Source: Gonapodya prolifera JEL478
Taxonomy: Eukaryota > Monoblepharomycota > Monoblepharidomycetes > Monoblepharidales > Gonapodyaceae
DNA: 64,000 bases
NCBI GenBank assembly: GCA_001574975.1
Contig: KQ965775.1
Coordinates: forward strand, 5,205-69,204
Reading direction: 5' to 3'
Below the pieces are notes generated by a model. It was not told the DNA's origin, ran no database searches, and saw nothing but the letters and a program-made list of their open reading frames with translations. Below are positions 10,543 through 22,066 of the stretch, one piece after another (within the stretch, counting starts at the first letter, position 1; every line of letters begins with the position of its first letter). Made by a program: the position numbers and the translations under genes.

Positions 10543-12242
10543 TCAAATCACCGCCAAGATCCACGCCCCCACAACACCCGCCGCCACAACCTTCCCCGCC
10601 ACCGTTGACATCTCGGCCCTCCTCCTGCCCGCCGCTCCCGGCTTCCCCGACGACGAGGGTGGCGGGGCCGACGCGGGCCCTGATGAGGGTGATCCTGTTC
10701 CGCCCGTAGATGACCCCGCGCCGCTGCACGTGGACACCCCGGCTTGGGCGATGCGGCATTGCACGGGAACAGCGGATAACGCGGTGGCGCACGCGCCCGT
10801 GCCCGAGAGGTAGCAGGTCGTGAGCGCGGCGGGGAGAAGGTTGTCGAGCGTGCCGGAGATGGAGGGGTTGGATGCGAGGTTGCTGGGGGTGGTTGTGGGG
10901 CGGTCGAGTCTTGGTTTAATGGGAGGTCCTTAGAGTCGGAAGGGGAATCAAACTCACATGTACCGCAAATTGGCCAACCCCGACAAATTGGGCACATCGC
11001 CCGAAAAGCCGTTACCCGCAAGCGACAACTGTATGAGGTACGTGTTCTTCGCGAGCGACGCCGGGACGGGGCCCGTGAAACCGTTGTTGTCCGCTTGCAG
11101 GGCCGTCAGGTACGGCATGTTGGAGGTGTCCGGGAAGGTGCCCGTGAACTTGTTGTCGCGGACCACGAGGGCTTGCAGGTTGGTGAAGCCGGAGATGAAG
11201 GACGTTGAGCCGGTGAATTGGTTGTATTGGAGGACGCTATGAAGGCGGTGGGAAGGGTGAGCGCGGCGTGAGGGGCACGAGATGATGGGGAGAGTGTGAG
11301 GCAGAACAGAACGTACAGGAAGCGCAAGCCGCGGAGGTTGGCGAGGGATGTGGGGAGCGGGCCCGAGAAGGCGTTCCGCCCCACCCAAAGCTCTTGCAGG
11401 GCAGTCATGCCGGTGACCCAGGAGAAGAGGTTGCCGGAGAAGCTGTTCGATCCAATGTCACTTTGCGGTGTTGTAGGGCAGGTGCGTTCTGTCAGGAAGT
11501 GCAGAGCAGTGGATCCGACGTGATGTAGCACTCACAGAATCGTCAGAGTGGAGGCCAGGGGAGACAGGTCTGGCATACCCGTCAGCTGGTTGTTGGTCAA
11601 GTAGAGCTGCGAGAGCTTCGAGAGGGAGGTAATCCACGACGCTGTCCAGGATATTCAAGGTTACATTTATAAAGGCCTGCCATGGAGGCTGTGCCCCGAC
11701 TACAACTCACGTGCGGTACCAGTCAGAGTATTGTTCACGAGCGAGAGGACACGGAGCTCAGTGAGTCCCGCGAGCGTCGACAGCGAGGTTCCAGCTGCCG
11801 AAAGGGCATTCGTCCCGCTGGCGGCTTCGGCAGCAGTTGGGCCCCACGACCTGGACGAAACCGGATCAACAACGAGAAAACGTAAGGTGTAGTAGATGTA
11901 AAAGAGTTCTCACAGGCTGATAACCCTTCCCGTGGCATCGCACGTGACGTTCCTCTTTCCCTGCACGAACCCGCAACACTCGGTCCCAGAAGTCCAGGGC
12001 ACCGTCCCGCGCGCACCTGTGACGAAAGTTTCGATCTGTGTGATTACGATTTGTGGAGAGAGCGGGTCGCCGGGGGAGAAGGGATGGCAGCGGGTGTTTG
12101 CTTAGTGGTCGCATCAGGGCGAACTCAGTGAGTGAAAGACACGCACCAGTCGACAGTCCGCGAGGCTAGCGTCGGCGGGCGATAGGAAAGCGCCGATGAG
12201 GGAGAGAAGGGCCAGCAGCAGAACGCGGGGAATCGTGCCCAT
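10543..12242 (-). CDS. Secreted leucine-rich-repeat protein with C-terminal anchor
   Basis: Extracellular LRR protein. It starts at 12242 with a clear signal peptide ('MGTIPRVLLLALLSLIGAFL'). A Cys-containing N-terminal cap ('GTECCGFVQGKRNVTCD') follows, like the caps of plant and oomycete LRR ectodomains. About nine plant-type LRRs come next, with 'NxLTG' or 'NxFSG' endings: 'LVNNTLTG', 'LTNNQLTG', 'IGSNSFSG', 'VGRNAFSG', 'LQYNQFTG', 'VRDNKFTG', 'ADNNGFTG', 'LAGNGFSG'. Paired cysteines close the array, then a Ser/Gly/Pro-rich stalk and a hydrophobic C-terminus ('VAAGVVGAWILAVI') suited to a GPI anchor or a single membrane span. There is no kinase domain. Introns fall between repeats. A cell-surface binding role is inferred; the ligand is unknown. 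Confidence 0.82.
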
Positions 12243-12649
12243 TGGAGGTTTTATTGGTGCACACCGTCACGATTTGCCGATATGAAATATCGCTGAGGGG
12301 AAATTCATGAGTTTGTCAATGTTTTGGCACATCAAAGAACTTCATATTCATCTTCACTCTCCCATACAAAGAGAAGTACTCGACCCGATGACAGAAAGAA
12401 ACTAAGCAGGTATCATTACGTCTTACGCCAATCAAAACTTCTGGGGGTGGGGGTGGGGTGGGGGAAATTGCGAGATGGACCGTATACTGCATCCATATTC
12501 CATGACCGAACGAAACAGCTGAAACTGAAGAAAAGATCCGTGGGGGGAAAACGTCCAAGTACTTGTGGAAGGGGNGGGGGGGGTTACCAGAACCCCGTTC
12601 CACACTCTCATCTCACCAGCTCTCCCTTTTTGGCTCTATGACGGGGAGC
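12243..12649. other. Intergenic, G-rich
   Basis: Between two minus-strand genes. It contains G-runs at 12444-12462 and around 12565-12590, the latter with an undetermined base at 12574. These may cause assembly trouble. No gene seen. Confidence 0.5.
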
Positions 12650-14127
12650 CTACGCCATCACGCCGCCCTCCGTTGCCTGCAGGGTCTGGACCTCGACCTT
12701 GGCTCCGACATCCTCTCCGTCCACGTCTGTCACAACCATGGCAGCGACCTTCTTCCCCGCGCGCTTTCCCATCGCAAACCCCTTGGTCTTAGCACCGGCG
12801 CCCTTTTCGCGTGAGTTACGTGCCGGGAGCTGCACGTCGGGGGTGAGGACGTCGAACCAGGACTGGGGATGTGCCGGGGTGGCGGGCAAGGCGGGGACGG
12901 ACTCCACTGAGGCACGCGGCGAGGAAGCGCGCGAGGTGCCGGGCGAGGGTGTCCATTCGCCGTGCGGGCTGGTCGTCGCCTTGCTGGGGGCCTCGTCCAT
13001 CCCGAACTCATCCTCTGTGCCCTCCGCGACGGCAAGTGCAGCAGCCTTAGCAGGCGGGTGATCCGCCGAGCTTCCCGCTCCGTGCACGGGCGCTCCCGGA
13101 GCGCTGCCTCCGAACGCGGCACGGGCCGAGTCGGCGAACCCTGAGAGCGTGGACCCGACAGAGTCGAACGCGGATGTCCAGGATGATGAGGCGCCGGAAG
13201 AGGCGCTTTGGGCGCTGCCGTCGCCGTCGGGACGGGGAGTGAATGTGTATGTGAGGGCCGGTTTGAATACCTTTTGTAGGGGGTGGGGTGTTCGGCCAGG
13301 TCAGAGGAGGTAAAGGCGAGAAGGGAGAGGGAAAAGAAGACTCACAGAATCCGCAAGCGCGGCTCTAGCTTTGGTCTTGTACCCCGTGGCGAGGAGGGTG
13401 AGGAGCTTGAAGAAGTGCCACCAGTTCGGGGCGGGTCGCTTGGTAGTGTCGAAGAAGGGGTCGAGGAACTGTGTGGAGGGGTGGGGTGGAGGGGAGGACA
13501 ATTCAGCTATGCGATTGGAGCGGGGAAGGTTTCTTGCCATCTCGGTGGTGTCAAACTCACGGTGAATCCTCCAAACAACACCCAATAAGCGAGCAGCCCC
13601 GTCTTGACCTTTTCAATCTCTTGCCTCCTCTTCGCGACGTCGATCCCTGTACCCGACGCATCTTCGCGGTCCAGTTCTGCTTCCTTGCCAACAACCCTTG
13701 CGGTGGCGACAAGGGGACCCGCCAACCCGACGATCAGAAGTGTTGGTTTGGGGTATCGCTTCCACAGTCTACGCGCGAGAGCGCCGGTGGCGATAATAAC
13801 GAGTGTCACAGCTGCGGTGGATGTTGCGAGCGGGGAGAGACGCGTCTTCTCGATGAGTTGCTGGACATGGGGCGAGCGGAGGAGAAGCTTCTCGTAGGGC
13901 GCTAGACGTCCCACAGTTCTTTTCGTGGGCGGGATCACGTTCTGCGATACAGTTCGTGAGACGGTTTTGTGGACCTGAGCGGGAACGTCGCGGAAGGTGC
14001 GTGGAGTGTCTAGGTCGCGCGGCTCGTCAGGAACGTGGGCGGGCGTCGCAGCAGCAACAAAATTAAGCAGAACTGTTGTGAGGGGCGTCTTTTTGCGTGG
14101 ATGTGTGGTGGGAGTGCGACCAAGCAA
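12650..14127 (-). CDS. Putative TB2/DP1/HVA22 (REEP-like) membrane protein
   Basis: Exons 13561-14127, 13346-13468 and 12650-13270 on the minus strand. A ~100-residue basic leader precedes two hydrophobic stretches ('STAAVTLVIIATGALA', 'TLLIVGLAGPLVATA'). Then comes a segment resembling the TB2/DP1 signature: 'LLAYWVLFGGFT' followed by 'WWHFFKLLTLLAT' and a short linker to 'VFKPALTY'. Family members insert as hairpins and curve tubular ER membrane. The C-terminal ~200 residues are low-complexity, Ala/Ser/Pro-rich and probably disordered, ending in a Lys-rich segment. The match is by pattern only and the leader is atypical. An unrelated membrane protein is the alternative. An ATG at 14192 in another frame was not used. 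Confidence 0.5.
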
Positions 14128-14676
14128 AGTCCGGCGAAATTCAGAACAACGTGGAAGGGATCAGCAAACAATGGAGCAGTCAGTGTCAGCAACCATCACG
14201 CCAGCGCAAATCCGCTCATCGGGAGTCGAACTCTCCCCCGTCCGCGTGTCAGTGCAAAGCGCCTTTGTCCCCTCGCCCACCACGCACCTCAGCGCCGTCT
14301 CCGTGCGCCTCCTGGTCGTGGTGCGTCGTCATCGCGTCGCTGGAAGTTCGGGTGTGTCACGTGGTGGAGTCGCCCGAGGCTGCGACGCGGATTCGCAACG
14401 CGATCGATGATGGCGGATGGGGGAATGTCAGCTGACAGGTCCCTTGCTTTGCCACAGTGCGGCAGAAAGGAGCCCCCGGTTTCATTTTCCTTTTTCTTTC
14501 GACCCTTGGTTTTTGAAACAGAATGCCGACGTACTATTGCAACGTGCACGATTAATTTGTTAGGCAGTGTTCATGACATCTTTGGGAGACCAAGGAGAGA
14601 CTGTCGAACAACCTTTAAAATAAAAACATAATCTTTGTTACATTAATTTAGAATTTGATAAAAAACACTGCTACAG
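14128..14676. other. Intergenic, no gene seen
   Basis: Region upstream of the TB2/DP1-like gene and downstream of the membrane-protein gene. A long plus-strand frame (14035-14631) has biased composition, overlaps the neighbour antisense and lacks domains. It is not annotated. Confidence 0.4.
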
Positions 14677-16394
14677 TCATAACAGGGACCACCTTGTCGG
14701 TTTCTGATCCGAACTACTAGCCTTGATCTCATCACCCTTCTGACCATCTTGATTCCCCTGACTCGCAACTTTCCTGCTCCCACTGGGAACATTAATGTAC
14801 TTTTTCAGCCCATGCCCAAAATTCTGCGCACATACAATACTTGTGGTCGTGCAGAGGATCACCAATAAAAATTCCATGGTGGCGTAATATGAGGCGAGGG
14901 TGCGCACAAGAAAGTCCTTGTCCTTGGAGAAATCGGGGTCGATGCGCCAGAGCTGCGTGTACATTGCATTGGCGTGTGTCAGTACAAGTATGGTTTTGTT
15001 TTGTTTGGTTTGGTTCACTCGGAACAAAAGGCAAGCTCACCGAAGACAACTGATTCGTCAACACTCCCACAAACGCCATCGCCACCACCACAAAAAAGAT
15101 GACGCCCTCAATGACTTCCCTTGTCACGGACCACACCAGAACGCCCAGTCCGATAACGAGCATGACGTAGCAGACGGCCGTCAATACGGTGAACAAGATG
15201 GAGCCGTACCCCTCAAACGCGACCTTGACGTTGTGAACGGTTAAGTTGAGCGCGCAGAAGATGTGGAAGTAGAGACAGAGTTGGATTAGGAGCATGAGGA
15301 GGTTAAATGACCTGCGAAAGATATTACAATGGTGGAATGGTCAATACTCAGGAACGTCTGGATCGACTCACCTGTATCGCCTCTTCATGGCCCTATCGGC
15401 GCCCATTTTTCTGAACACTTTCCACCCAATCTCACTGTACACGCCCCCTGCCAATGCGCACTGCACCACCAGCTGGACACCAGCCATGACTACTGTAGCG
15501 ACATCAACACCACGTACAGAGTCGATCCAGGTGTCCAAGTAGGGCGAGAGCGCTCTGATGGCGAAAGGAGTGTACCAGCAGTCCGTTCCGTTGGTGATTT
15601 GGCTGTACGAAGTGATGTTGAGAAGACGCAGTTCGTCGCGGATTTCAACGAGGTCGGCAGGAGTGATGCATGTTAGGCAGGTGAAGACGAACGTCCCGAG
15701 CGAGAAACCCATCGCACCGAGAACCTGCAAGGTTGGGAGAGTGAACTTTACGATTGGACGTGAGTACCTATGCATTGGGGCACGTAGCGTACCTCATAAA
15801 AGTTTTCGTTTCGAATTGCGCTGAAACATAGATGAATGCTGAACAAAGTGGACACGATCAGTTCGATTGAGGTCACTGGCCATAGGTAATTGGGGACTAG
15901 TCGGTCGGACGTGTCGTGACATTTGGTAAGAGCGTCGATGACACTCACCTGTCTCGTATATTGTATAGTCTACCCAACGGCGAAGAACGACGATGGATAC
16001 ATCGATGTGTGGCATACGGGAACCTCGACGGTCACTCACAATCACGAGACCTCCGCCACGTCTCTCCCACCAAGCACACGACCACCGACCCGGCCGCTAC
16101 AGCCCACCCCACAAACGCCACCGACCACCTTCCCCGGCTCAGAACGGCCTTACGCAGCTGACGGATCCAGTCTTCGATGGTTCTCAGGTCGATTGGTCCC
16201 GAGGAGGCCGATGTGCTTGGTGCAGTAGTGAGCGTTGTGGAGGCGAGGAGGTTGGCGGTCGTGGATGTAGAGAGGAAGGTCGAGGAGGAGAGCGGGGGGT
16301 TGGCGGTGCCGGGTGAAGTGCTGGTCGAAGTGACGATGTCGACTCGGAGGGCTTGCCCGTTGGACTCGGGCGGATTGCGATCTTCGAGCGGCAT
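14677..16394 (-). CDS. Multi-pass membrane protein of unknown family
   Basis: Minus-strand gene in about six exons, starting near 16394. The first exon has a Ser/Thr-rich N-terminus, then an amphipathic 'DWIRQLRKAVLSRGRWS' and a hydrophobic span. About seven further spans follow in later exons, for example 'IELIVSTLFSIHLCF', 'LQVLGAMGFSLGTFVF', 'MLLIQLCLYFHIFCALNL', 'FTVLTAVCYVMLVIGLG', 'VIFFVVVAMAFVGVL' and 'MEFLLVILCTTTSIV'. Between spans 3 and 4 is a ~70-residue loop with an N-glycosylation-type site and Cys ('NITSYSQITNGTDCW'), probably luminal or extracellular. The tail is hydrophilic and Lys/Ser-rich. A receptor- or transporter-like fold is possible but no family motif was recognised. 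A partial copy lies immediately upstream. Confidence 0.6.
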
Positions 16395-16720
16395 CTTGTT
16401 TGCGCAAGAGTTTGAAATGCCAGAGAGAGCGCCGCCTGCAGTGAAGCCATCTTCGCAGGTTCATCTGCATCTTCGCCGATCGCGCGGTCGTCAAAGTTCG
16501 CCGGGAATACGAAAGCCCGCCACACGAACTCACGAAGCGCTCGTTGTTGTTATCCGACGAACAATTGGCGCTCTTCTGTGAGCGGCATAACATGCATCCC
16601 AACGAGACGTATTTACAATTTATATCTTTGACAGAAATAGGTGCCTTTCCCCCTCGGGACTCTATTTATACAAGTTTCGATGCAAAACTTGGACAATAAA
16701 ACACACAATCGAATAGAGAA

Positions 16721-17206
16721 TCACCGCCTTCCGCGGCGGCCCGCCTCCCCTCGAACAGTGTAGACTAGGGTTAGGAGAGCGTATTTCCAGACAGCAACGG
16801 AGAGAGCCGGTGAGTGAAATTGAAACATTGCCCCATCCCCCGTGCGAAACTCACATCCGGACGAAAGCACCCACTGCCCCGCCACGAGTCCCAGAATCAC
16901 CACTCCCGTCACCATCGTCCACCCAACAAAGGCGTTCGACCACCAGCCCCTCCTCGTGACCAGCTTCCGCGTCCACCTCAGCCAGTCTCGCGGGTCTTTC
17001 ACGTCGTATGCCGCGGACGGGGAGTGCGCCCCGGAGCCGAGCAGTTCGGTCGAGTGCGCGGAGAGATACTGCTGCTGCCCATTGAATCGCAGCGATGAAT
17101 ATTGCGTCACGGAATACTCTGGAAATAGCAGTTGGAGGCTGCTCACGTCAGTCAAATTCAAATGATAGGGTTTCATGGAGGGGAAGCAGAGGAAATGGGG
17201 TCGCAT
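16721..17206 (-). pseudogene. Partial tandem copy of the 14677-16394 membrane gene (first exon)
   Basis: The segment 'DPRDWLRWTRKLVTRRGWWS' plus the following hydrophobic span and Cys aligns with 'DWIRQLRKAVLSRGRWS' and its span in the neighbour. Both show W-x-R, RG-W-S and 'AFVGW'. Both copies meet a GTGAGT donor in the same phase, just after the first base of a Cys codon. Here, however, the frame simply runs on for ~45 residues to a stop at 16721. No homologue of the neighbour's later exons is present before the next gene. It is therefore best read as a truncated 5' duplicate. It could still make a short single-span protein of ~160 residues. Confidence 0.6.
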
Positions 17207-17905
17207 TATATTCGCAACAATACCTGCTCAGTATTTATTGCGTTGAAAAGCTTAACATCTCTAACGTTGATTATTCCTCGCAGATAAAGGGGCATTCACT
17301 CGAGTCCTTGTAAATTTGATGATGTGCCACGTGCAGCCAGATGCACCTTCCGTGAGCACTGTTCCTGATCGCTGGCCACGAGAGCCACAGCCATACTGAG
17401 GTCTCGATGAGTATCATCATGCACTTGGCGTCTCAACGACTACCACGGCCCCACCGGACTGTGACTGTGCCGACAGCTCACCGTCCAGGATGCCAAGTGA
17501 GCGAGCGGGGCCGAATCACGTCTTGGCGTACCTACCACCCTCTCTCACGCTCGAAAACGCATTTCAAATTGACTCGGGTCTCTTGGAGCCGCTGTGGACT
17601 CAGTGTGATGACTGTCTGCAGCGCCGAACTCGCCGAACCGCCCTCCACTGCCTCAACCATCGGGTACTAGAGATCAATGCATACAGAGCCGTGAGGCTTC
17701 TCCAACGCTATCGCCAGCGCCGCACTGGAGTGCGGGGTAGCAGCGTCATATCGAGGGGAAGGGTTGATCACCCGGCCGGCCTGGCTGTCTCCCGCCTTTG
17801 AAGGGCTTTACTCAAATCGCCCCAAACCCCCCCGCAATCATTGCCCATCTCCTGCTCTATCGCACTCGATTCCTCCTACTTTCACCCAATCTTCTCTTTC
17901 ACATC
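17207..17905. other. Intergenic region upstream of the MetE-like gene
   Basis: Gap between divergently oriented genes; it should hold the promoter of the methionine-synthase-like gene. CT-rich sequence occurs just before the start (17840-17905), as is common in fungal promoters. No coding signal. Confidence 0.4.
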
Positions 17906-19369
17906 ATGACTGGATCCATCTACACCTCCAGCCGACCCGCCCCCACGACACTCGTCAAACTGCCGCCCTTCCGGCACGAGCACGTGGGGTCGTTCTTGCG
18001 CCCAAAGGAGGTTCTCGAGGCCCGCGCCAAGAACGCCGCGGGGACGCTGGACGCTGCTGGGTTGAGGGCCGTCGAGGATGTCGCCATTCGCGAGCACGTC
18101 GCTCAGTTGCTCAAGGCCGGTGTCAAGGACATCACAGACGGTGAATTCCGAAGGTTGGTAGGTGATTGACGAGCGGGGATGACGCATCGACAAAGATTGT
18201 GATGAATGGAGCGGAAACAATCGCCTTTCTCGGTTCTTGTGGAAGCATCGCGCCACCCGATCAGTTTTGACACGTCTTCACCTCACTTCCCAGACAATAC
18301 TTCCACTTCGACTTCCTGAAACAACTCGACGGCGTCTCGATCGTCAACAGCAAAGTCTCGCACGAAGAAGCCCAAAAGGGCCTCCCGCCCATCAAACTCA
18401 CCGTCCCCGCCAAGGTCAAACACTCCAAGAACATCGAAGTCGACAACTTCCTGTTCCTCAAATCGCTCGTCCCCGCCGACCGCGTTGCGGACATCAAGAT
18501 CACCATCCCCTCGCCGACCATGATCCACTTCCGCGCCGGGCGGGGCGACATCAGCAAGGAGGCCTACCCCAACGACGACCTGCACGCCTTCTTCGAGGAC
18601 GTCGTTCAGGCGTACAGGGAGGAGATCTCGGCGCTGTACGAGGCCGGGTGCAGGTACATCCAGCTCGATGATACCAACCTGGCGTACCTCACGGACGAGA
18701 CCATGCGCGCGAACTTCCAGAAGCAGAGGGGGGAGGACCCCGAAGCTGTCGTGAAGGGTGAGATTGGCGGTTCTTCGCGAGGGAGAAGGCGCGATAATAA
18801 TGTTCGATTTGCGCCCGAATTACAGGCTACGCCGACCTGATCAACGCTTCCATCTCCACTGCCCCTGCTGACATGGTTGTCGGAATCCACCTGTGCAAAG
18901 GTGAGTCGCCCCTCCTAAACGATAATCATTCCTATGAGATGTCAAGACGCATATCCCGTCCGTGGTCTCAGGCAACTACCAATCCACCTACTTTGCCAAG
19001 GGCTCCTCCGCCGGGTACGAACCCATCGCGGCCACCCTGTTCGGCCAAGTCAACGTCAACGCCTTCTTCCTCGAATGGGAGGACGGCGAGCGCTCCGGCA
19101 AGGACTTCTCTGCCCTTCGCCACCTCCCCCCGACCAAGGTCGTCGTTCTGGGCCTGGTGTCCTCCAAGTACGCCGACATGGAGAGCAAGGACGCCATCAG
19201 GGCAAGATTGGAGGAGGCCGAGAAGGTCGTGCCCAAGGCGCAGCTTTCGTTGAGTCCCCAGTGCGGGTTCTCGAGCACGGTCGAGGGGAACGCCATCACC
19301 CCGGCGGACCAGTACAAGAAGCTGCAGCTGTGCGCCGAGATTGCGGATGAGTTCTGGGGATCGGAGTAA
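17906..19369 (+). CDS. Cobalamin-independent methionine synthase family, single catalytic domain
   Basis: Zinc-dependent methyltransferase of the MetE C-terminal-domain family (UROD/MetE fold). Exons 17906-18153, 18294-18757, 18826-18900 and 18972-19369 give 394 residues. That is half of true MetE/Met6 (about 750), so this is the short single-domain form. Expected zinc ligands are present: His and Cys in 'GIHLCKGN', Glu in 'FFLEWE', and Cys in 'SPQCGFSS'. Other family features are 'HEHVGSFLRP', 'DITDGEFRR' and 'YIQLDD'. Start 17906 is chosen over an upstream in-frame ATG (17798), whose extension is unlike the family. The methyl donor and acceptor of the short forms are uncertain. It need not be the housekeeping methionine synthase. 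Confidence 0.88.
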
Positions 19370-20680
19370 TCTAGTGTAACCTTTTGCGATATCCGAAAAA
19401 AACGGAGTTTGTATGACGTGGCGTGACATTTGATTTATTGTGCCGACCTCAGACGATGATCGAAGGACGCATTCCGAGAACGAAGCCAAGGCACCGGCGA
19501 AGACCAGGGAGAGCCGCCACCCGTAACCGCGAACTGGCGCTCTGGAAAGAGTCGCACGGGGTTTATGAATTTGACCGTCACCCGCCTTTCTCCAGCTCTC
19601 TTCGCGTTCTGACTTCTGAACTTCATTGTCACTTGGGTTTCTTTCCAGTCAATCTCAAAACCGCCGATCCTCTATAAAACTGTTCGGTGGGCAATACGGA
19701 ACAACAAATCAGGTGAGCTCTTCTGCAATACAGCACTCCGCAGGCTCCAACGACTCCATCATTAACATGTTCCGTCAGTTTGGGTTTAGACTAACTGCCG
19801 CGGTATGGCACCGAGAACCGCTCAATTCTTCACTCACGTATGATCCTGGTGAGCTTTTTGATTCTTGTGAGACGTGGTTCCGTGTAGCTCACTCCGCAAA
19901 TCTCATAGGTCGCAAGTGACGCGAAAAGGCCCACATGGGTCATGTCAATGCCCTACTGCGACTATCATGTGAGTACCAACTGATTTGGAGCTTGAAGTCC
20001 GATGGAAACGCTGACAGCATGATATTGTGATTTCACAGCGACCAACTTTCACCCATCGGCACCGATGTGGACACAAAAACCCGGAGGCGTCTTCTGAGAG
20101 GACATGAGAATACGGATGAAGGTAAGGAGCAATGGAATTGGTAAATCGGGGGGAGCTTTCTGAGCGGTTGGCAGGGACTCTGCAACAGAGCTTCGTGCGA
20201 CGCAAGCAGAGCAGGGACGAGAGCATCTGGTGTGTGTGTGCGCTTGTGCAGCACTTATAAAGGTTTAATACGACGTATTTCTGCAATTTTCCAATGGTGG
20301 TCACGGCAACCGGAAAAAGAAAAGAAATAAGAGAACGACCATTCGGCCAAAAAAGGAAAGCAATCCGACTAGGTCCAGGTGGGTGTGTTCCAGCTGGCAC
20401 TAGGTGTTAGATTTGGCCGGTCCCATGCCTGTCCTCTGAAATCAGGTGGATTGTTCACCTGGGACCAGCCGATCTCACCACCTAGGATCAGACTAGGAAT
20501 TTAGCTGGAGCCAGGTGGAAAATTCCCGGGCGTGGGGTGTGGAGGTCAAGGCGTCACGTGACAAGCGCCACCCGGCTCTTTCCGAGGCCGAAGAGTCACC
20601 CAAACCCACCTGTCACCGTCAACCCATCCGCAACCTTCTCGCCGTCTCCATCTCCACCCACGCTCTCTGAAAACGCACAA
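19370..20680. other. Intergenic, no gene seen; short imperfect repeats near 20390-20520
   Basis: No coding region recognised. Near 20440-20520 'AGGTGG' and 'CACCTGG' words recur, including a small hairpin with stem CAGGTG/CACCTG and a 7-base loop at about 20444-20462. The role is unknown. Confidence 0.4.
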
Positions 20681-21249
20681 ATGTCGTCCCCGCCAGCCCC
20701 GTCCGTCCAGCCTTTCCGCGTCTCCAACCTCACCGCCAAACTCCAAGGTGCTCCGGCAGCCGAAGGCGTGACAAGCGACGCTCAGGCGCAGAAACCGAAG
20801 GCAATTGCGATTCCTCCCAAGGCGAGCGGTGGAAGGTGCGTTCGATGGCGACTCAGCCGGACCCGCAGATCGGCAGGGTGTCCGCGTGACAGTTGAGGGG
20901 ACCTGGCTGTCCACCGTTTCGGAGCAAATTGGGCGCTTCTTCAGGAGTTACTTTGTGCTTTCGACGACGTTGCATCGTCGCTGCACGCTCGGGCCTCGAC
21001 GAAAGCGGCACGGGGAATCAATCGATGCGGAAGCTCCAACAACTGACATGCCGCCCACTCCATCTCTCCCTCGACCCGGGTCTCCACAGTCTTTCGAAAT
21101 CCCCAACGGCCACGGCCATGTACGGCCTCCCTCCCTCGCCGCCCGGAAAGTCGGTTCTTCCCGTCGTCGGAAGTCCCACACGCGAGCGGGTCATGGACAC
21201 GTACAAGGTGAGTCCGCTGAACGAGGCCAGGCGTGAAACTGTTAGCTGA
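20681..21249 (+). pseudogene. Orphan 5' gene fragment, unknown product
   Basis: Begins 'MSSPPAPSVQPFRVSNLTAKLQ' at 20681 after a CT-rich leader typical of fungal promoters. Coding-like sequence then continues in changing frames: 'EGAFDGDSAGPADRQGVRVTV' near 20830-20890, and 'YGLPPSPPGKSVLPVVGSP' near 21120-21180. The latter is followed by 'RERVMDTYK' and a GTGAGT at about 21208. Beyond 21250 there is no continuation, only AT-richer sequence and a transposase fragment. It reads as the first exons of a Pro/Ser-rich protein whose remainder was lost. The family is not recognised. Confidence 0.35.
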
Positions 21250-21800
21250 TGGATTTTTATATGTTTGCGCCCCCTGGGAACCACGCGGATTTCGGCCTGC
21301 TCAGCTCCAGAACAGCTCCGTTATGAACCACCACGCGGACTTGTTCCACTAAGCTCCAACTTCGAAACTGCTCTGGATTCGAACGTTCGCTTGAAGGAAC
21401 TTTGGGCACGGGGGCGTGTGGGGAATATAAAGATTAAACTTTGTGTCGACTTTCAATTGGAGGATGGACGGTCCCTTTTCGGCAATGCGTGCTTGTTGGA
21501 TATCTTTTCTTTATGTTTGCAGATGTTTTCAGACGGGATTTCTTTGCTTTCAGTGTTGTAAATGGCGTGTGTATATACCTATCTTTTTCAATGTTCTTCA
21601 ACAAGATATCAACCCCTTCCTGTGTGGTTTCCCCTGTGACTTCAAAAGTCTTTGTGCATGATGTAACTTGCAGGCGTTCCCATGTCTAATTATTGTCTCT
21701 GTGTTGGGGAGCATAAAGTATCGCAGCGTCCCACTTGTTCTAATATCACTCCTGTTACAACATATATTATACAGTAGTGGCAAGTTGTTTGTACATTCAA

Positions 21801-22066
21801 CAATGCCCACCTCCTATCAAGTCAGATTTCAAAACTTTTGCTGGAACCTCAATGACAGCTGGTTCATCAAGTTGAGAGTGGACGGTAGGGATCCCGGTGT
21901 CGTTGCCCGGCTCGAGCTCAATGTGAACCGCCTCTGCGCCGCCCTCCACATCCCCGATATCGTCACAACCACCAATCGCCTCAAGATTCCCGGAACAACA
22001 GCATTGTGCATGCTCCTCATGCGCCTATCGTACCCCGGGCGTCTTGGCCACACCAGCTTGGCCTAA
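21801..22066 (+). mobile_element. PIF/Harbinger-like transposase fragment (N-terminal region)
   Basis: An 88-residue frame has 'LHIPDIVTTTNRLKIPGTTA' then 'LCMLLMRLSYPGRL'. This resembles the conserved region before the DDE domain of PIF/Harbinger (DDE_Tnp_4) transposases, typically '..LPD..TT..R....G.EALCILL.RLAYP.R...'. It stops right after this block, so the catalytic DDE domain is absent. The flanks (21250-21800, 22067-22500) are AT-richer than neighbouring genes, but no terminal inverted repeats or target-site duplication were recognised. A decayed DNA-transposon remnant is the best reading. Confidence 0.55.

Noticed and set aside
14035-14631. 198-codon plus-strand frame near 14 kb
   Set aside because: Starts inside the antisense TB2/DP1-like exon and has no splice or domain support.
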